This document shows positions 6,610 to 16,271 of a stretch of 25,252 nucleotides of DNA, in pieces. The notes under the pieces are model-generated. The model searched no databases and was not told the DNA's origin. It was given only the letters and a program-made list of their open reading frames with translations. The DNA comes from JBMTVN01 sp046047235 (GTDB lineage: Bacteria; Verrucomicrobiota; Verrucomicrobiia; Limisphaerales; JAHDYP01), in contig JBJOII010000054.1 in NCBI GenBank assembly GCA_046047235.1, forward strand, positions 1 through 25,252. The letters run 5' to 3'. Position 1 is the first letter of the stretch. Every line of letters starts with the position of its first letter. A program made the translations under genes and the position numbers.

Positions 6610-9600
6610 CTAGGCCCCGCGTGCCTCATTGAACCATTCACGAGCCAGTCGCCGGGCCTCACCGGCCTCCACCTTGGCTTCGTCAATGCGTTTCAATAGC
6701 GCCCGCTGCGCCACGTAGTCCGTATTCTGCACACCGGCCTTGCCCTGCAACATGCGCCACGATTTCCGCCGCTCAATCCCGAACAGCACCAGCTGCCGCG
6801 AAACAGCGTAAACCAGTTTCTTCCCGTTCACCTCAGCCTCAATATAGGTCCCAAAGTCCGGAACGTAGCTCCGATGCGCAGGATTAAACACCCGCCGATG
6901 CACCAGGTCATCCTGAGTGATCAACAACAACATGTCCTCGTAACGGGTCATCCCCTCGACATTGCCATCCTTGATCAGGCGTAAATGCCTGCGGAACCGA
7001 CCTTCCGTCACCGCCCAGTGCGCAACAGTGTACGAACTCTCAGTCCCGCTGTCCTTGTCCTTGGTTGTCCACCAATCACGCTCAGGCGTCGGATTACCCT
7101 TCAGGTCAAATGCTTCCGCAGCGACTTCGCCCCGACGCGGGTCAAACACAAACTCCGGCATCGCCCGGCTGTCGCGCACCAGCTTCGCCTGGTCAGCCGA
7201 CATGTTGTCCCCTACACCGTGCTCCGGTTGGCACGTCGTGAAACATTGGTAAAAGGCCGTGCCCCGATACTCCAAGCCGTCCAGCATCGACTTGTAAAGC
7301 CGAGCCGCGTTAGCCATCGACACCTGCGCAATGTAGGGAGAGCCGTGACCACTCGTGAACGCCTCAGCCACGTTCTTCTTCTCGGTGAGCTTACCCTGGG
7401 AAGCGTCGCCAAACTGGTTCATGTCGTAACCACCCAGCATCGTCGAAGAATCCGAGTTCTGCCCGCCGGTGTTGGAATACACCTGGGTGTCCAGCATCAG
7501 GATCTTCACGTTGGGCCGGTTCTGCAGCACCACCTTCGATACGTTCTGGAAACCAATGTCGCCCAAAGCACCATCACCACCAACCACCCAAACCTTCGGC
7601 AACTCCCGAATCTCCTGCTCGGTCATCAGGGTGTCATCCAAATGCGTGAGCACAAAGTAGTCCTTCTCGGACACACCCCCAGCCTCAGCATTCAATACCA
7701 CATCCGCCAGCCGCTCCGGCGCCACGGAACGCTGCGCATGGTCCAAAATCACCGACTCCGCCATCAACCACGAAATGGTCGCTCCATCCTGGAACAACGA
7801 GTTCATCCACGGATACGGATGTGGATTGGACGGCGGTGTCGAGCCATATACCGTGTTACAGCCCGTGCTGGCCCCCATCATCATCACCGACATGCCGTCG
7901 GCTCGCCGACCGTCAACCGCCTGCAGGTTGCGATGATCAAAAGCATCCCGCCTCAGACCCTCCACCAAACGGCTGACAATAGCCTCGTTGGTGATCGGAC
8001 CGTGCTGGGACTCATGAGCCTCAATCCGAGCCCGGGTATCCTCGTCAGATTCACCGCCCAGACGCCATAAGACATGCGCCACCGCTTTCCTGAGGACACC
8101 AAACGCCTCGGCGTCCTTCTGCTGCAACGCCTCCAGCATGGCCAGGCCCTGCTCCTCAAGCTGCTGCGCCTTGGCCATCAACCGGTCCGCCTTGCGGTGA
8201 TACATCGGCCGCATGTAGGCCTCGGTAATCGACGCACATGCGCGAAGCACACTCTTCTCACCACAGCCGGCACAGGCACCATCACCTGAAACCAGCGCCT
8301 CGTAATTCCGCCGCACCATCAAATGGTTGCGTAAAGCCGCTTCACGCGAGGTCTCCGGCGAGTCGTCCTGGTAAAGCCCCAGATACTTTTGCGGCGTCTC
8401 CGGCAACAACCTCGAGAAGATCTGCGCCGTGGTTAACTGCGCATTCAGATCCTCCGTCTCCTGCACCATGCGCAGCGCATCGTGGTCTCCGCAAACTTGC
8501 ACGCACTCGCCGCAGCCCTTGCAAAGATCCGACACAAAAATGGAGAACAAACCCCCGTTGCCCGCCTGCTTCTGCTCCGGTGACCGGAAGATCGCAGGAA
8601 CGTTGTTATAAGCCAGCGGCAACTGGTCCAGAATGCCCAGAAACTCACCCTTGGATTGCTCAGTCACCGTCGTCAGCGTCTCCACCTCCGACCGCACAAT
8701 GTCCTTGAACGGTACCTTCTCCCGCTTCTGCACCACGTCCTTCATCCGAACACGGGCCCGCTCCTCAACACCCTGCAGCTCCTTCAGAAACCGACCACGC
8801 TCAGCACTGTCAGAAACGTAATGGATCACCGCAGTCTTGAGCACAGTAGCCACTTCCTGCGCAGTGTTCGGCAACGCCGTGTCCGGACACGCCGCAATAC
8901 ATGCCATGCATTGGGTGCAGTTCTCAGCAATGTAAACCGGCGTCTCCCGACGAGCCACATACTTGGATTGGGTGGCACCGGTTCCCGCAGCCATCACCCC
9001 CACCGAGGCCAACGCTCCCGCCGGCTGGTGGTAGCCCAGCCCGGAACGAAACTCCCCATCAAACTTGCCCAAGGACAGCAAAGGCAGCCGAACCCCCTGC
9101 CCAACCGGCGCCGGAAGCGGCTTGTCACGGGTCACAACACAACCAGCCGTCGGAATGTACTCGTTCTCTCCCAACGGCAGTTGCGGTGGCAAACGCATGC
9201 TTGAACGGTCCGCATCATCCGACTCGCCATACACAATTTCCTGCACCCGGCTAAAGCCCGCAGTCATCACCTTCATGTTCGAGTCGACAACCGCGTCGCC
9301 GAAGCGCCCGAACTTCTTCTTATACTGCTTGTGCACCACCTGCTGGAACTGCTCCTCGGTGATCTCGTAGTCCCTCAGGAAGCTGCTCACCCGGAAAAAG
9401 GCCCCCAAGAAACTGTTGCCCTGCATGCGCAGCTGCAAATCAGGACGATTGGTCGAGGACCGCGCGATATCAAAGCCTGGCAAAATAAACACCCTGATGT
9501 GGTGTTCCTTCAAAAACTTACGGTGACGCGCCGGAATCCGTTGCCAGGCCGTCGCAGGATCTTCGTCGGATTCCCATACCAGACACCCGCCACGCTTCAA

Positions 9601-11346
9601 CCCCTCCAAAGGGTTCGTATGAGTGAAGGCCTTGGGATCACAGCACAACACCACATCCACGTGGTTCAACTCGCAGTTCACCCGAATCCGCTCCGGAGCA
9701 ACGGTCAGGTAATAGTTCGTCGGGGCCCCCTTCTTCTCGGAACCATACTTCGGGTTCGCCATGATGTTGAGCCCCCGCCCACCAGCGTCGCGCTCAGAAA
9801 TAAACTGCCCCAAATCACCCAGAATCGATCCCAGATTCTTGCCGGTGGTGATCATGCCCCAACCGCCAATCGAATGGAAACGAACAGCAATCGCCCCCTC
9901 AGGCAGGAGCGATGGCGTGTCATGGCTGATCACCGCATACGGATGGTCAACTCCCAATACGAAGAAGGTCTCACCATCGGCTTCGCCCCGACCATCCTTT
10001 CGCTTCCCCTGGCCAGTCGCATACTCAAAGGCCCCCAGCACATGCTCCGGACGAAAATCACGGGATCCCATGCCATAGACCCCACGGAAAATGCGCGGTG
10101 CCTCCTCAGGCTTCAGCGCCGGCAGGCTGGAAGGATGATTCGCTGCCTCCAACCCCTTCTCCAAAGCTGTGCGAATGTCCCTGGCCAACGGATTGTCCCC
10201 CGCCATGCCCTCATCGGTACGCTCAAGAATGATAACCCGCTTCTTGCCTCGCAAAGCCTCAATTACCGCCTTCTCCGGAAACGGCCGGATCACGTTGATG
10301 TGTAGGGACCCCACCTTGGCGTTGCGCTGCTCCCGTAGATAATCACAACCAGCCTCAATGTTGTCCGCCGCACACCCAAGGGAAACAAAAATGGTGTCGG
10401 CATCCTCACAACAATAAGGCGTCACCAACCCGTAGTAGCGACCGGTCAGCTTGCCGAACTCCTCATACGCCTGCTCAAGAAAACCCAAGATGGGCTCATT
10501 GAAGTTGTTGCGCCGCGCCACAATGCCGTTCATGTGGTGCTCTTGGTTTTGCACCGGACCCAGCAATACCGGGCTGCGCAGGTCAATCATCCGCGGCACC
10601 CGACGACGCTTCGCCCCAAACAACTCCTTCTGAGCCTCCGTCGGACACTCAATCTCATCATCAGGAGCCCCCAGGAACCGACGCAATAGCTCAGACTCCG
10701 GCGCATAATACGTCCGCTCAGAATGCGTCGTGAGCATCCCGTCCTGAATATTCATGCCGGGGTTCAGCGCAAGCTCGTTGACCTTGCGCAAAATAATCCC
10801 CTGATCAGCCGCCTGCTGCGCATCCCGCCCCATCAACATCGTCCACCCGGTATCCAACGCCGCATAAAAATCATCGTGGCCGCAGTGAACGTTCAACGCA
10901 TGCTTGGTCAATGCGCGCGCACCAACCTCCAACACCATGGTGCAAAGCTTGCCCGGCGCGTGGTAATACTGCTCCATCGCGTAGACAATCCCCTGACCCG
11001 AGGTAAAGTTGACGGTCCGGCGACCCGTAACAGCAAACGCAGTAGCCCCCCCCTGGGCCGCATGCTCACCCTCGGTCTCAATCGCCACCTTGCTCGCACC
11101 AAAAACGTTTAACTCCCCCTGCGCATACGATTGCTGATACAGCTCACCACCCTCTGTGGATGGGGTGATGGGATAGAAAACTCCACCCTCGGTAATTCTA
11201 GCCTCAACCCATTGCGCAACCAGCTGGTTGCCATTGCAGGTTACCGGCATTCCTGGAAACGGTACGCCATTACCTCCTGCCCCGGTCACAACCGAAGCAC
11301 TGTCACTATTCTTAACGGATTCAAGAGAACTCATGTTCGATTTCAC
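6610..11346 (-). CDS. nifJ: Long pyruvate:ferredoxin (flavodoxin) oxidoreductase-type enzyme
   Basis: This single-chain 2-oxoacid oxidoreductase has ~1578 residues, versus about 1170-1200 for typical NifJ. The family oxidatively decarboxylates pyruvate to acetyl-CoA with thiamine diphosphate and Fe-S clusters, reducing ferredoxin or flavodoxin in the cytosol. Domain order fits: an alpha domain from ~30 (YPITPSTEGGE), a gamma domain around ~465-690 (HSIGGWGMITTGK near 494), two [4Fe-4S] motifs (Cys810/813/816/820 and Cys942/945/948/952), then the TPP domain with GDGACAGCG (~1020), GGDGALGDIG (~1255) and VYSNTGGQNS (~1290). Extra length sits in an insertion after the first TPP motif (Glu/Gln-rich helix) and in a C-terminal extension from ~1400. 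The GTG at 11346 has AGGA nine bases upstream; an ATG at 11334 is the alternative. Pyruvate specificity is inferred. Confidence 0.85.
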   Translation of the reverse strand: MKSNMSSLESVKNSDSASVVTGAGGNGVPFPGMPVTCNGNQLVAQWVEARITEGGVFYPITPSTEGGELYQQSYAQGELNVFGASKVAIETEGEHAAQGGATAFAVTGRRTVNFTSGQGIVYAMEQYYHAPGKLCTMVLEVGARALTKHALNVHCGHDDFYAALDTGWTMLMGRDAQQAADQGIILRKVNELALNPGMNIQDGMLTTHSERTYYAPESELLRRFLGAPDDEIECPTEAQKELFGAKRRRVPRMIDLRSPVLLGPVQNQEHHMNGIVARRNNFNEPILGFLEQAYEEFGKLTGRYYGLVTPYCCEDADTIFVSLGCAADNIEAGCDYLREQRNAKVGSLHINVIRPFPEKAVIEALRGKKRVIILERTDEGMAGDNPLARDIRTALEKGLEAANHPSSLPALKPEEAPRIFRGVYGMGSRDFRPEHVLGAFEYATGQGKRKDGRGEADGETFFVLGVDHPYAVISHDTPSLLPEGAIAVRFHSIGGWGMITTGKNLGSILGDLGQFISERDAGGRGLNIMANPKYGSEKKGAPTNYYLTVAPERIRVNCELNHVDVVLCCDPKAFTHTNPLEGLKRGGCLVWESDEDPATAWQRIPARHRKFLKEHHIRVFILPGFDIARSSTNRPDLQLRMQGNSFLGAFFRVSSFLRDYEITEEQFQQVVHKQYKKKFGRFGDAVVDSNMKVMTAGFSRVQEIVYGESDDADRSSMRLPPQLPLGENEYIPTAGCVVTRDKPLPAPVGQGVRLPLLSLGKFDGEFRSGLGYHQPAGALASVGVMAAGTGATQSKYVARRETPVYIAENCTQCMACIAACPDTALPNTAQEVATVLKTAVIHYVSDSAERGRFLKELQGVEERARVRMKDVVQKREKVPFKDIVRSEVETLTTVTEQSKGEFLGILDQLPLAYNNVPAIFRSPEQKQAGNGGLFSIFVSDLCKGCGECVQVCGDHDALRMVQETEDLNAQLTTAQIFSRLLPETPQKYLGLYQDDSPETSREAALRNHLMVRRNYEALVSGDGACAGCGEKSVLRACASITEAYMRPMYHRKADRLMAKAQQLEEQGLAMLEALQQKDAEAFGVLRKAVAHVLWRLGGESDEDTRARIEAHESQHGPITNEAIVSRLVEGLRRDAFDHRNLQAVDGRRADGMSVMMMGASTGCNTVYGSTPPSNPHPYPWMNSLFQDGATISWLMAESVILDHAQRSVAPERLADVVLNAEAGGVSEKDYFVLTHLDDTLMTEQEIRELPKVWVVGGDGALGDIGFQNVSKVVLQNRPNVKILMLDTQVYSNTGGQNSDSSTMLGGYDMNQFGDASQGKLTEKKNVAEAFTSGHGSPYIAQVSMANAARLYKSMLDGLEYRGTAFYQCFTTCQPEHGVGDNMSADQAKLVRDSRAMPEFVFDPRRGEVAAEAFDLKGNPTPERDWWTTKDKDSGTESSYTVAHWAVTEGRFRRHLRLIKDGNVEGMTRYEDMLLLITQDDLVHRRVFNPAHRSYVPDFGTYIEAEVNGKKLVYAVSRQLVLFGIERRKSWRMLQGKAGVQNTDYVAQRALLKRIDEAKVEAGEARRLAREWFNEARGA

Positions 11347-11351
11347 GCGTA

Positions 11352-11378
11352 ATTATCCTAGTCCACCCCCTCTGTCGA
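11352..11378 (-). promoter_or_regulatory. Candidate sigma70-like promoter for the PFOR gene
   Basis: On the minus strand TCGACA (11378-11373) and GATAAT (11357-11352) each match the -35/-10 consensus at five of six bases, with a short 15-bp spacer. Transcription would begin at or within a few bases of the GTG codon, implying a leaderless or near-leaderless message. This is a consensus match only. Confidence 0.3.
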
Positions 11379-11593
11379 GGACCGGATTCACCCCGGACGC
11401 CGCCCGATAGGGCCAATCACGGAATCCAACCGGCCCGGCCACAAAAGCGAAACGAATTCCATGGGCCGGAGATCACAGCTCCCGGCACGGTAAACGGAAC
11501 CGCCTTGAATGGCCCTCTATCCCGATGAACTTCCGGACGGCAAGATCCCCAAGCAGAGCCCCACAAGCCTCGTCCACGGCGAATGAACCCGCC

Positions 11594-12019
11594 TTAATGA
11601 TCCCTGAACTGGTGGTTCACACGCAGCACCCCACCGGAACCTTCGTTCAGAACAAACCGCAACTCCGCGCTGTCAGAATACCAATCCTGTCTCCAGTCCA
11701 GATCGACGTTTCCGGATAGTGCTCCCGTTCGATAGGACTGGCCATCCGCCACCAGGCTCACTGTCCCCTCGCCCTCCAGTTCCCCGGAGATCCGAACCCG
11801 CAGGGAATAAACCTCCCCTTGTCCCGGTCCTCGAGAAAGTACCACGGATTTGTCCGGTGCCTCCTGCGTTAATTTCACATCCACTCCGCCCCCTCGACCA
11901 AAACTCTTCAAAAGGAAAAGCCCCCCCAACAGAAGTATGAAGCTCACCAAACTGATTCGCCTGCGCAATGCGCCCCGCCCCCTCCGGGGCTCAATGGATA
12001 CACTGAATGCCATAATCAT
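11594..12019 (-). CDS. Small single-pass membrane protein of unknown function
   Basis: The protein has 141 residues. Residues 12-21 are strongly basic (RRGRGALRRR) and are followed by one hydrophobic segment at about 22-38 (ISLVSFILLLGGLFLL). The rest (~100 residues) is beta-rich and probably outside the cytoplasm, with alternating polar and apolar stretches such as GEVYSLRVRISGELEGEGTVSLV. It starts 2 bp after the DUF1501 stop codon (TAA-TT-ATG), so translation is probably coupled and the product likely works with the two upstream proteins. A second ATG lies two codons in. I do not recognise a family. Confidence 0.65.
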   Translation of the reverse strand: MIMAFSVSIEPRRGRGALRRRISLVSFILLLGGLFLLKSFGRGGGVDVKLTQEAPDKSVVLSRGPGQGEVYSLRVRISGELEGEGTVSLVADGQSYRTGALSGNVDLDWRQDWYSDSAELRFVLNEGSGGVLRVNHQFRDH

Positions 12020-12021
12020 AA

Positions 12022-13476
12022 TTAGGCCAGAATGCCCGTCACAACCTTGCCGTGAACATCCGTTAACCGATGCTGCCGCCCCTGATACCGATAAGTCAGC
12101 CGGGTGTGGTCAATCCCCATTAAATGCAGCAACGTCGCCTGCATGTCGTGCACATGAACCGGATTCTCAGTGATGTTCCAGCCAAACTCGTCGGTAGCCC
12201 CATGAACAGTCCCCGCCTTGATGCCCGCACCAGCCACCCACCAACTATACGCCTTCCCGAAATGATCCCGACCATTCGGCTTGTCCGGATCACTGCCTTG
12301 CCCGAAGGGCGTGCGCCCAAACTCACTGGCCCAGACCACCAGGGTGTCCTCCAATAAACCGCGCTCCTGAAGATCCCTCACCAAAGCCGCCGATGGAGCA
12401 TCCGTGTCACGGCACTGGTTCTCCAACTGCGTGTAAAGATTGGAATGCTGGTCCCACCCCGCATGCATCAACTGCACAAAACGCGTCCCCCGCTCCAGTA
12501 AACGTCGGGCAATCAAACAGTTGTTCGCATACGTACCCTGCTTCCGCACATCCGGACCATACCGTTCGAGCGTCGGCGCTGTTTCGTCCGACAAATCCAG
12601 CAAACCCGGGACGCTGGTCTGCATGCGGTAAGCCATCTCATACTGCGCAATCCGTGCGTCAATCTCCGGATCACCATACTCAGCCAAATGCTGCGCATTC
12701 ATGTGCGCCAGATCATCCAGCATGGCCCGCCGGCTCCTAGCGCTCATGCCCGCCGGATTCGCCAAATAAGGAACCAAATCCCCCTCGCCGCGAAAACGCA
12801 CCCCCTGATACCGACTCGGCAAAAAGCCGCTTCCCCAATAGTAGTCGAAGAACAACTGCCCGCAGGTCTTGCCCTCGTCACTGGAGGTCATCACGACAAA
12901 AGTCGGAAGATCATCCCCAATTCGCCCCAGTCCATAGGATAACCATGCCCCCATGCTCGGCCTCCCCGGAACCTGCGACCCCGTCAGCGCAAAGGTCACT
13001 CCCGGCGCGTGATTCACCGCCTCCGTGTGCATGCTGCGAACCAAACAAATGTCGTCAGCCAAACTACCAATGTTCGGCAGCATGCTGCTCAGACGAAGCC
13101 CGCTGGCGCCATAGTCCGCAAAGGGCTTGATCGCCGGCGTGCAGGGCCAGCGCTTATACCCCGAGGACATCGTCGAAAGTCGCGTCTCCCCACGCACAGA
13201 ACCCGGGATATCCTGACCCTGCATCTCCGCCAAAATCGGCTTCTCATCAAACAAATCCACGTGCGATGGCGCACCCCCCTGCCATAGCAACACCACCCGC
13301 TTCGCCTTCGGCGCAAAGTGCGGCACCCCAGCCAACCCATAGCTCTCGCCCCCCGGGACTGAGTCGCCCCCCAACAAAGTCGAAAGCGCAGCAAACCCAA
13401 CCCCGGACGCCGCCACCCCAAAGAACTGCCTACGCGTCACCCGTGCATGATTCTGGTTCAACAATTCAAAACTCAT
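12022..13476 (-). CDS. Tat-exported DUF1501 protein
   Basis: This 484-residue protein has a twin-arginine signal (TRRQFFGVAASGVGFAA near residues 14-31). It shows the hallmarks of DUF1501, a family related to the alkaline-phosphatase/sulfatase fold and expanded in Planctomycetes and Verrucomicrobia: LLWQGGAPSHVDLFDEKP near the start, VRSMHTEAVNHAPG, MHAGWDQHSN, VWASEFGRTPFGQ, GRDHFGKAYSWWVAGAGIKAG and a C-terminal VHDMQATLLHLMGID. Biochemical function is not established. The ATG at 13476 is chosen because it places the Tat motif normally and has GAGGGAAGAG upstream; an ATG at 13515 would add 13 residues. It lies 62 bp after the PSCyt1 gene, the usual pairing of these families. Confidence 0.9.
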   Translation of the reverse strand: MSFELLNQNHARVTRRQFFGVAASGVGFAALSTLLGGDSVPGGESYGLAGVPHFAPKAKRVVLLWQGGAPSHVDLFDEKPILAEMQGQDIPGSVRGETRLSTMSSGYKRWPCTPAIKPFADYGASGLRLSSMLPNIGSLADDICLVRSMHTEAVNHAPGVTFALTGSQVPGRPSMGAWLSYGLGRIGDDLPTFVVMTSSDEGKTCGQLFFDYYWGSGFLPSRYQGVRFRGEGDLVPYLANPAGMSARSRRAMLDDLAHMNAQHLAEYGDPEIDARIAQYEMAYRMQTSVPGLLDLSDETAPTLERYGPDVRKQGTYANNCLIARRLLERGTRFVQLMHAGWDQHSNLYTQLENQCRDTDAPSAALVRDLQERGLLEDTLVVWASEFGRTPFGQGSDPDKPNGRDHFGKAYSWWVAGAGIKAGTVHGATDEFGWNITENPVHVHDMQATLLHLMGIDHTRLTYRYQGRQHRLTDVHGKVVTGILA

Positions 13477-13538
13477 CGTCGTCACTCTTCCCTCAATAAC
13501 CCGAAGGTTATGCAATAATCACAAACCCAACCCATCCG

Positions 13539-16106
13539 CTACTCCCGGGTCATGGACTCATCGAGATTCAGAATCATCAGGCATAGTGCCGTGAATGCCG
13601 CATGCTGCGCCGCTTCAATGGCCTCGTCCCTGGGACTCTCCCCAATAGCCAGCAACTCATCAGCCAATGCGCCATCCTGACGATACACCTCCAATTGCCT
13701 GCCGTAACTCGCCAGCAGCCAATCCAACTCACCTGCCCGGGGTCGACGGCACGCTGCACGGCAAAACGCCTCAGCCACCTGCTCCCTCAAGGTCGATGAC
13801 GCCTTAACACAACTCTCGGCCAATACCCGGGCAGCCTCAACCCACGTGGGATCGTTCAACGTCACCAGGGCGTGCAGGGGTGTGCTGGTCGTGCTGGAGC
13901 GAACCCGGCATGCCTGCCTCGCCGATGAATCAAACATGTTCGCCGGACTCACGGTCCGCCTCCAAAAGGTATACAGGCTCCGACGGTAAAGCGCCTCGCC
14001 ATGCGAAGCCGGATACGTGAAGTCTCGTTCCTTCGTGATCGCCAGGGAATCCCACACCCCCCGCGGCTGATAAGGATAAACCGGCATACCACCAACCTCT
14101 CTCTCCAATAACCCGGAAACCCCCAGCGCCCAGTCTCGCAAAACCATGGACGGCATCCGAAACCGCGCCGCCCTGCCATAGAAACGATTGTCCGGATCAC
14201 GCTCCAAATGCCAGCGCGCAAGCCGACTCGACTGACGATAGGTCGCACTGGTCACAATCAACCGGTGCATGGCCTTCACGTTCCACCCGCTCTCGCGAAA
14301 CTCCACCGCCAGCCAATCCAATAACTCCCGATGAACCGGATACTCGCTTTGCACCCCAAAATCCTCCGAGGTCTTCACAATCCCCAATCCAAAGAATTGC
14401 TGCCACATGCGGTTCACCTGCACGCGAGCCGTCAAAGGATGCTGAGGTGAAAACAGCCACCTCGCCAGCCCCAGCCGGTTGGCCGGCGCATCAGGCGCCA
14501 GCGGTGGCAGAAAGGCCGGCGTGGCAAATTGAACCCGCTCCAACGGACTAAGATACTGCCCCCGATTCAGTATGTGGGTCTCCCTCGGTTGATCATCACT
14601 CATCACCATCACTTTGGGAACCTGATCCTTCCGATAGGAATCCAGTTGCTTTCGCACCTCCTCGGCCTTCACCAACACCGGCATCTCCCCCCCAAGGACA
14701 GCTCTCACCTTGCGCTCAAAGAAATCACGCAAACCCGACTCGATCGCCTCCTTCTCCGCGTCACTCCGCTCGCCCTCAGGCTTGCCCAACAAGGCCTTTA
14801 ACTCGTCCGTCATCCCCTCCACATCGCCCCCGGTGCCGTCAGCCAAAATTCCCCGCCTCCATCCCGCAAATGCCGCCGCCCGAAGGGGCGCGGCCTCCTC
14901 CTCCGCCAACTCAATCTGCCGCGCAAATTGACGAATGCGATCCTCGTTCTCCGCCGTCGGTAACTCAAGGTACGGAGTGTCAATCCGCATCCTCGATGAG
15001 AAATAGGTCGGCACCCCACGCTCAGGCACCCGATTAAAAGCATCCATCAGGCTGTAATAATCCTTCTGGGTAATCGGATCATACTTGTGGTCATGGCACT
15101 GCGCACAAGCCATGGTCAACCCCAGCCAAGTGGTCGCCGTGGTGTCTATCCGGTCAAACAAAACCACAAACCGCTGCTCCTCAGCGATGGCGCCACCCTC
15201 GCCGTTCAATAAGTGATTCCGGTTAAAGGCACTGGCAACCTTCTGGTCGGCAGTCCCCTCAGGCAGCAAATCCCCCGCAAGCTGCCAAATGCTGAACCGG
15301 TCGAACGGCATGTTGTCGTTAAAGGCCCGTACCACCCAGTCCCGCCAAATCCATTGCCACGTGTCCCCGTCCTGCTGAAATCCATTGCTGTCCGCATACC
15401 TCGCCGCATCCAGCCAGGGTAATGCCATGCGCTCACCATAATGCGGACTCGATAGCAAACGATCCACCAACCGCTCATACGCCAGCGGATCGTTGTCCAA
15501 GAGGAATGCCTGGACCTCACCCGCGCTCGGCGGCAAACCCGTCAGGTCCACGGATAAACGCTTGATCAAGGTGGCCCGGTCTGCCTCCGGGGACGGCTGC
15601 CACCCCACCGCCTCAAGCTTCGCCAGGACAAAGGAATCAATCGGATTCCGCACCCAACTCCCCCGCGCCACTTCCGGGATATCCGGCCGTTCCGGCGCAA
15701 CAAAGGCCCAGTGCTCCTCATACCGGGCGCCATCCCCAACCCAACGCTTCAACAAGGCCTTTTGATCACCGGTCAACACCCGGTTGGAATCATGCGGAGG
15801 CATTAACTCAAACGCATCCTCCGCAAACACCCGCCTCACCAACTCGCTCGCCTCCACATCAAACGGAACCAAAGCACCCGCAGCTACCGCCGGTTCCCTC
15901 CGGTCCAACCGCAGATCCGCCTTCCGCTTGTTCCCATCCTGCCCATGACAGTAAAAACAGTTCTCGGAAAGAATCGGCCGGATATCACGGTTGAACTGGA
16001 TCTCCCCTCCCCCACCCAGAACCCGCCCTATACAGGCAAGTAGAATCCCGAACGCCATTAAACGGCGCGCAACATCACCTGACACATGCACCTTGCACGA
16101 CTTCAT
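13539..16106 (-). CDS. PSCyt1-DUF1549-DUF1553 cytochrome-like protein
   Basis: This exported protein has ~855 residues. After a hydrophobic N-terminus (LMAFGILLACIG, with a possible lipobox LLAC) comes a planctomycete-type cytochrome C domain: FNRDIRPILSENCFYCHG with heme-binding Cys50-x-x-Cys53-His54. DUF1549 follows (NPIDSFVLAKLE, VDLTGLPP, PWLDAARYADSNGFQ, FSIWQLAGDLLP) with a second CxxCH in ACAQCHDHKYDP. The C-terminal DUF1553 part shows RLGLARWLF, VNRMWQQFFG, DWLAVEFRESGWNVKAMHRLIV and TPLHALVTLNDP. The family is typical of PVC bacteria and is suspected to take part in periplasmic redox or polysaccharide processing; the reaction is unknown. I prefer the ATG at 16106 to an in-frame TTG at 16121. 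Confidence 0.9.
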   Translation of the reverse strand: MKSCKVHVSGDVARRLMAFGILLACIGRVLGGGGEIQFNRDIRPILSENCFYCHGQDGNKRKADLRLDRREPAVAAGALVPFDVEASELVRRVFAEDAFELMPPHDSNRVLTGDQKALLKRWVGDGARYEEHWAFVAPERPDIPEVARGSWVRNPIDSFVLAKLEAVGWQPSPEADRATLIKRLSVDLTGLPPSAGEVQAFLLDNDPLAYERLVDRLLSSPHYGERMALPWLDAARYADSNGFQQDGDTWQWIWRDWVVRAFNDNMPFDRFSIWQLAGDLLPEGTADQKVASAFNRNHLLNGEGGAIAEEQRFVVLFDRIDTTATTWLGLTMACAQCHDHKYDPITQKDYYSLMDAFNRVPERGVPTYFSSRMRIDTPYLELPTAENEDRIRQFARQIELAEEEAAPLRAAAFAGWRRGILADGTGGDVEGMTDELKALLGKPEGERSDAEKEAIESGLRDFFERKVRAVLGGEMPVLVKAEEVRKQLDSYRKDQVPKVMVMSDDQPRETHILNRGQYLSPLERVQFATPAFLPPLAPDAPANRLGLARWLFSPQHPLTARVQVNRMWQQFFGLGIVKTSEDFGVQSEYPVHRELLDWLAVEFRESGWNVKAMHRLIVTSATYRQSSRLARWHLERDPDNRFYGRAARFRMPSMVLRDWALGVSGLLEREVGGMPVYPYQPRGVWDSLAITKERDFTYPASHGEALYRRSLYTFWRRTVSPANMFDSSARQACRVRSSTTSTPLHALVTLNDPTWVEAARVLAESCVKASSTLREQVAEAFCRAACRRPRAGELDWLLASYGRQLEVYRQDGALADELLAIGESPRDEAIEAAQHAAFTALCLMILNLDESMTRE

Positions 16107-16271
16107 CTCGGGAATAAGCAAGGCGGATTGTGCGGATTACCGGCCATCATGCAAGCCCGACCTCCCCCCGCACCCACGGACGAACAACACACAAGAACCA
16201 ACGGTTCGGTTTGACACCCCGCCACCAGCAGGACATGAACTCCCCGCACCAGGTAACACCCCCATCTCCCC

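Noticed and set aside
6985..8070. 361-codon open frame on the + strand inside the PFOR gene
   Set aside because: It is antisense to conserved TPP-domain coding sequence and has Arg/His/Pro-rich, domain-free composition, as expected of a shadow frame in GC-rich DNA.
9331..10305. 324-codon open frame on the + strand inside the PFOR gene
   Set aside because: It is antisense to the conserved gamma domain and has no recognisable motifs.
16190..16215. Small palindrome GAACC-AAC-GGTTC as an operator in the divergent gap
   Set aside because: A 5-bp stem is expected by chance, and there is no second copy.
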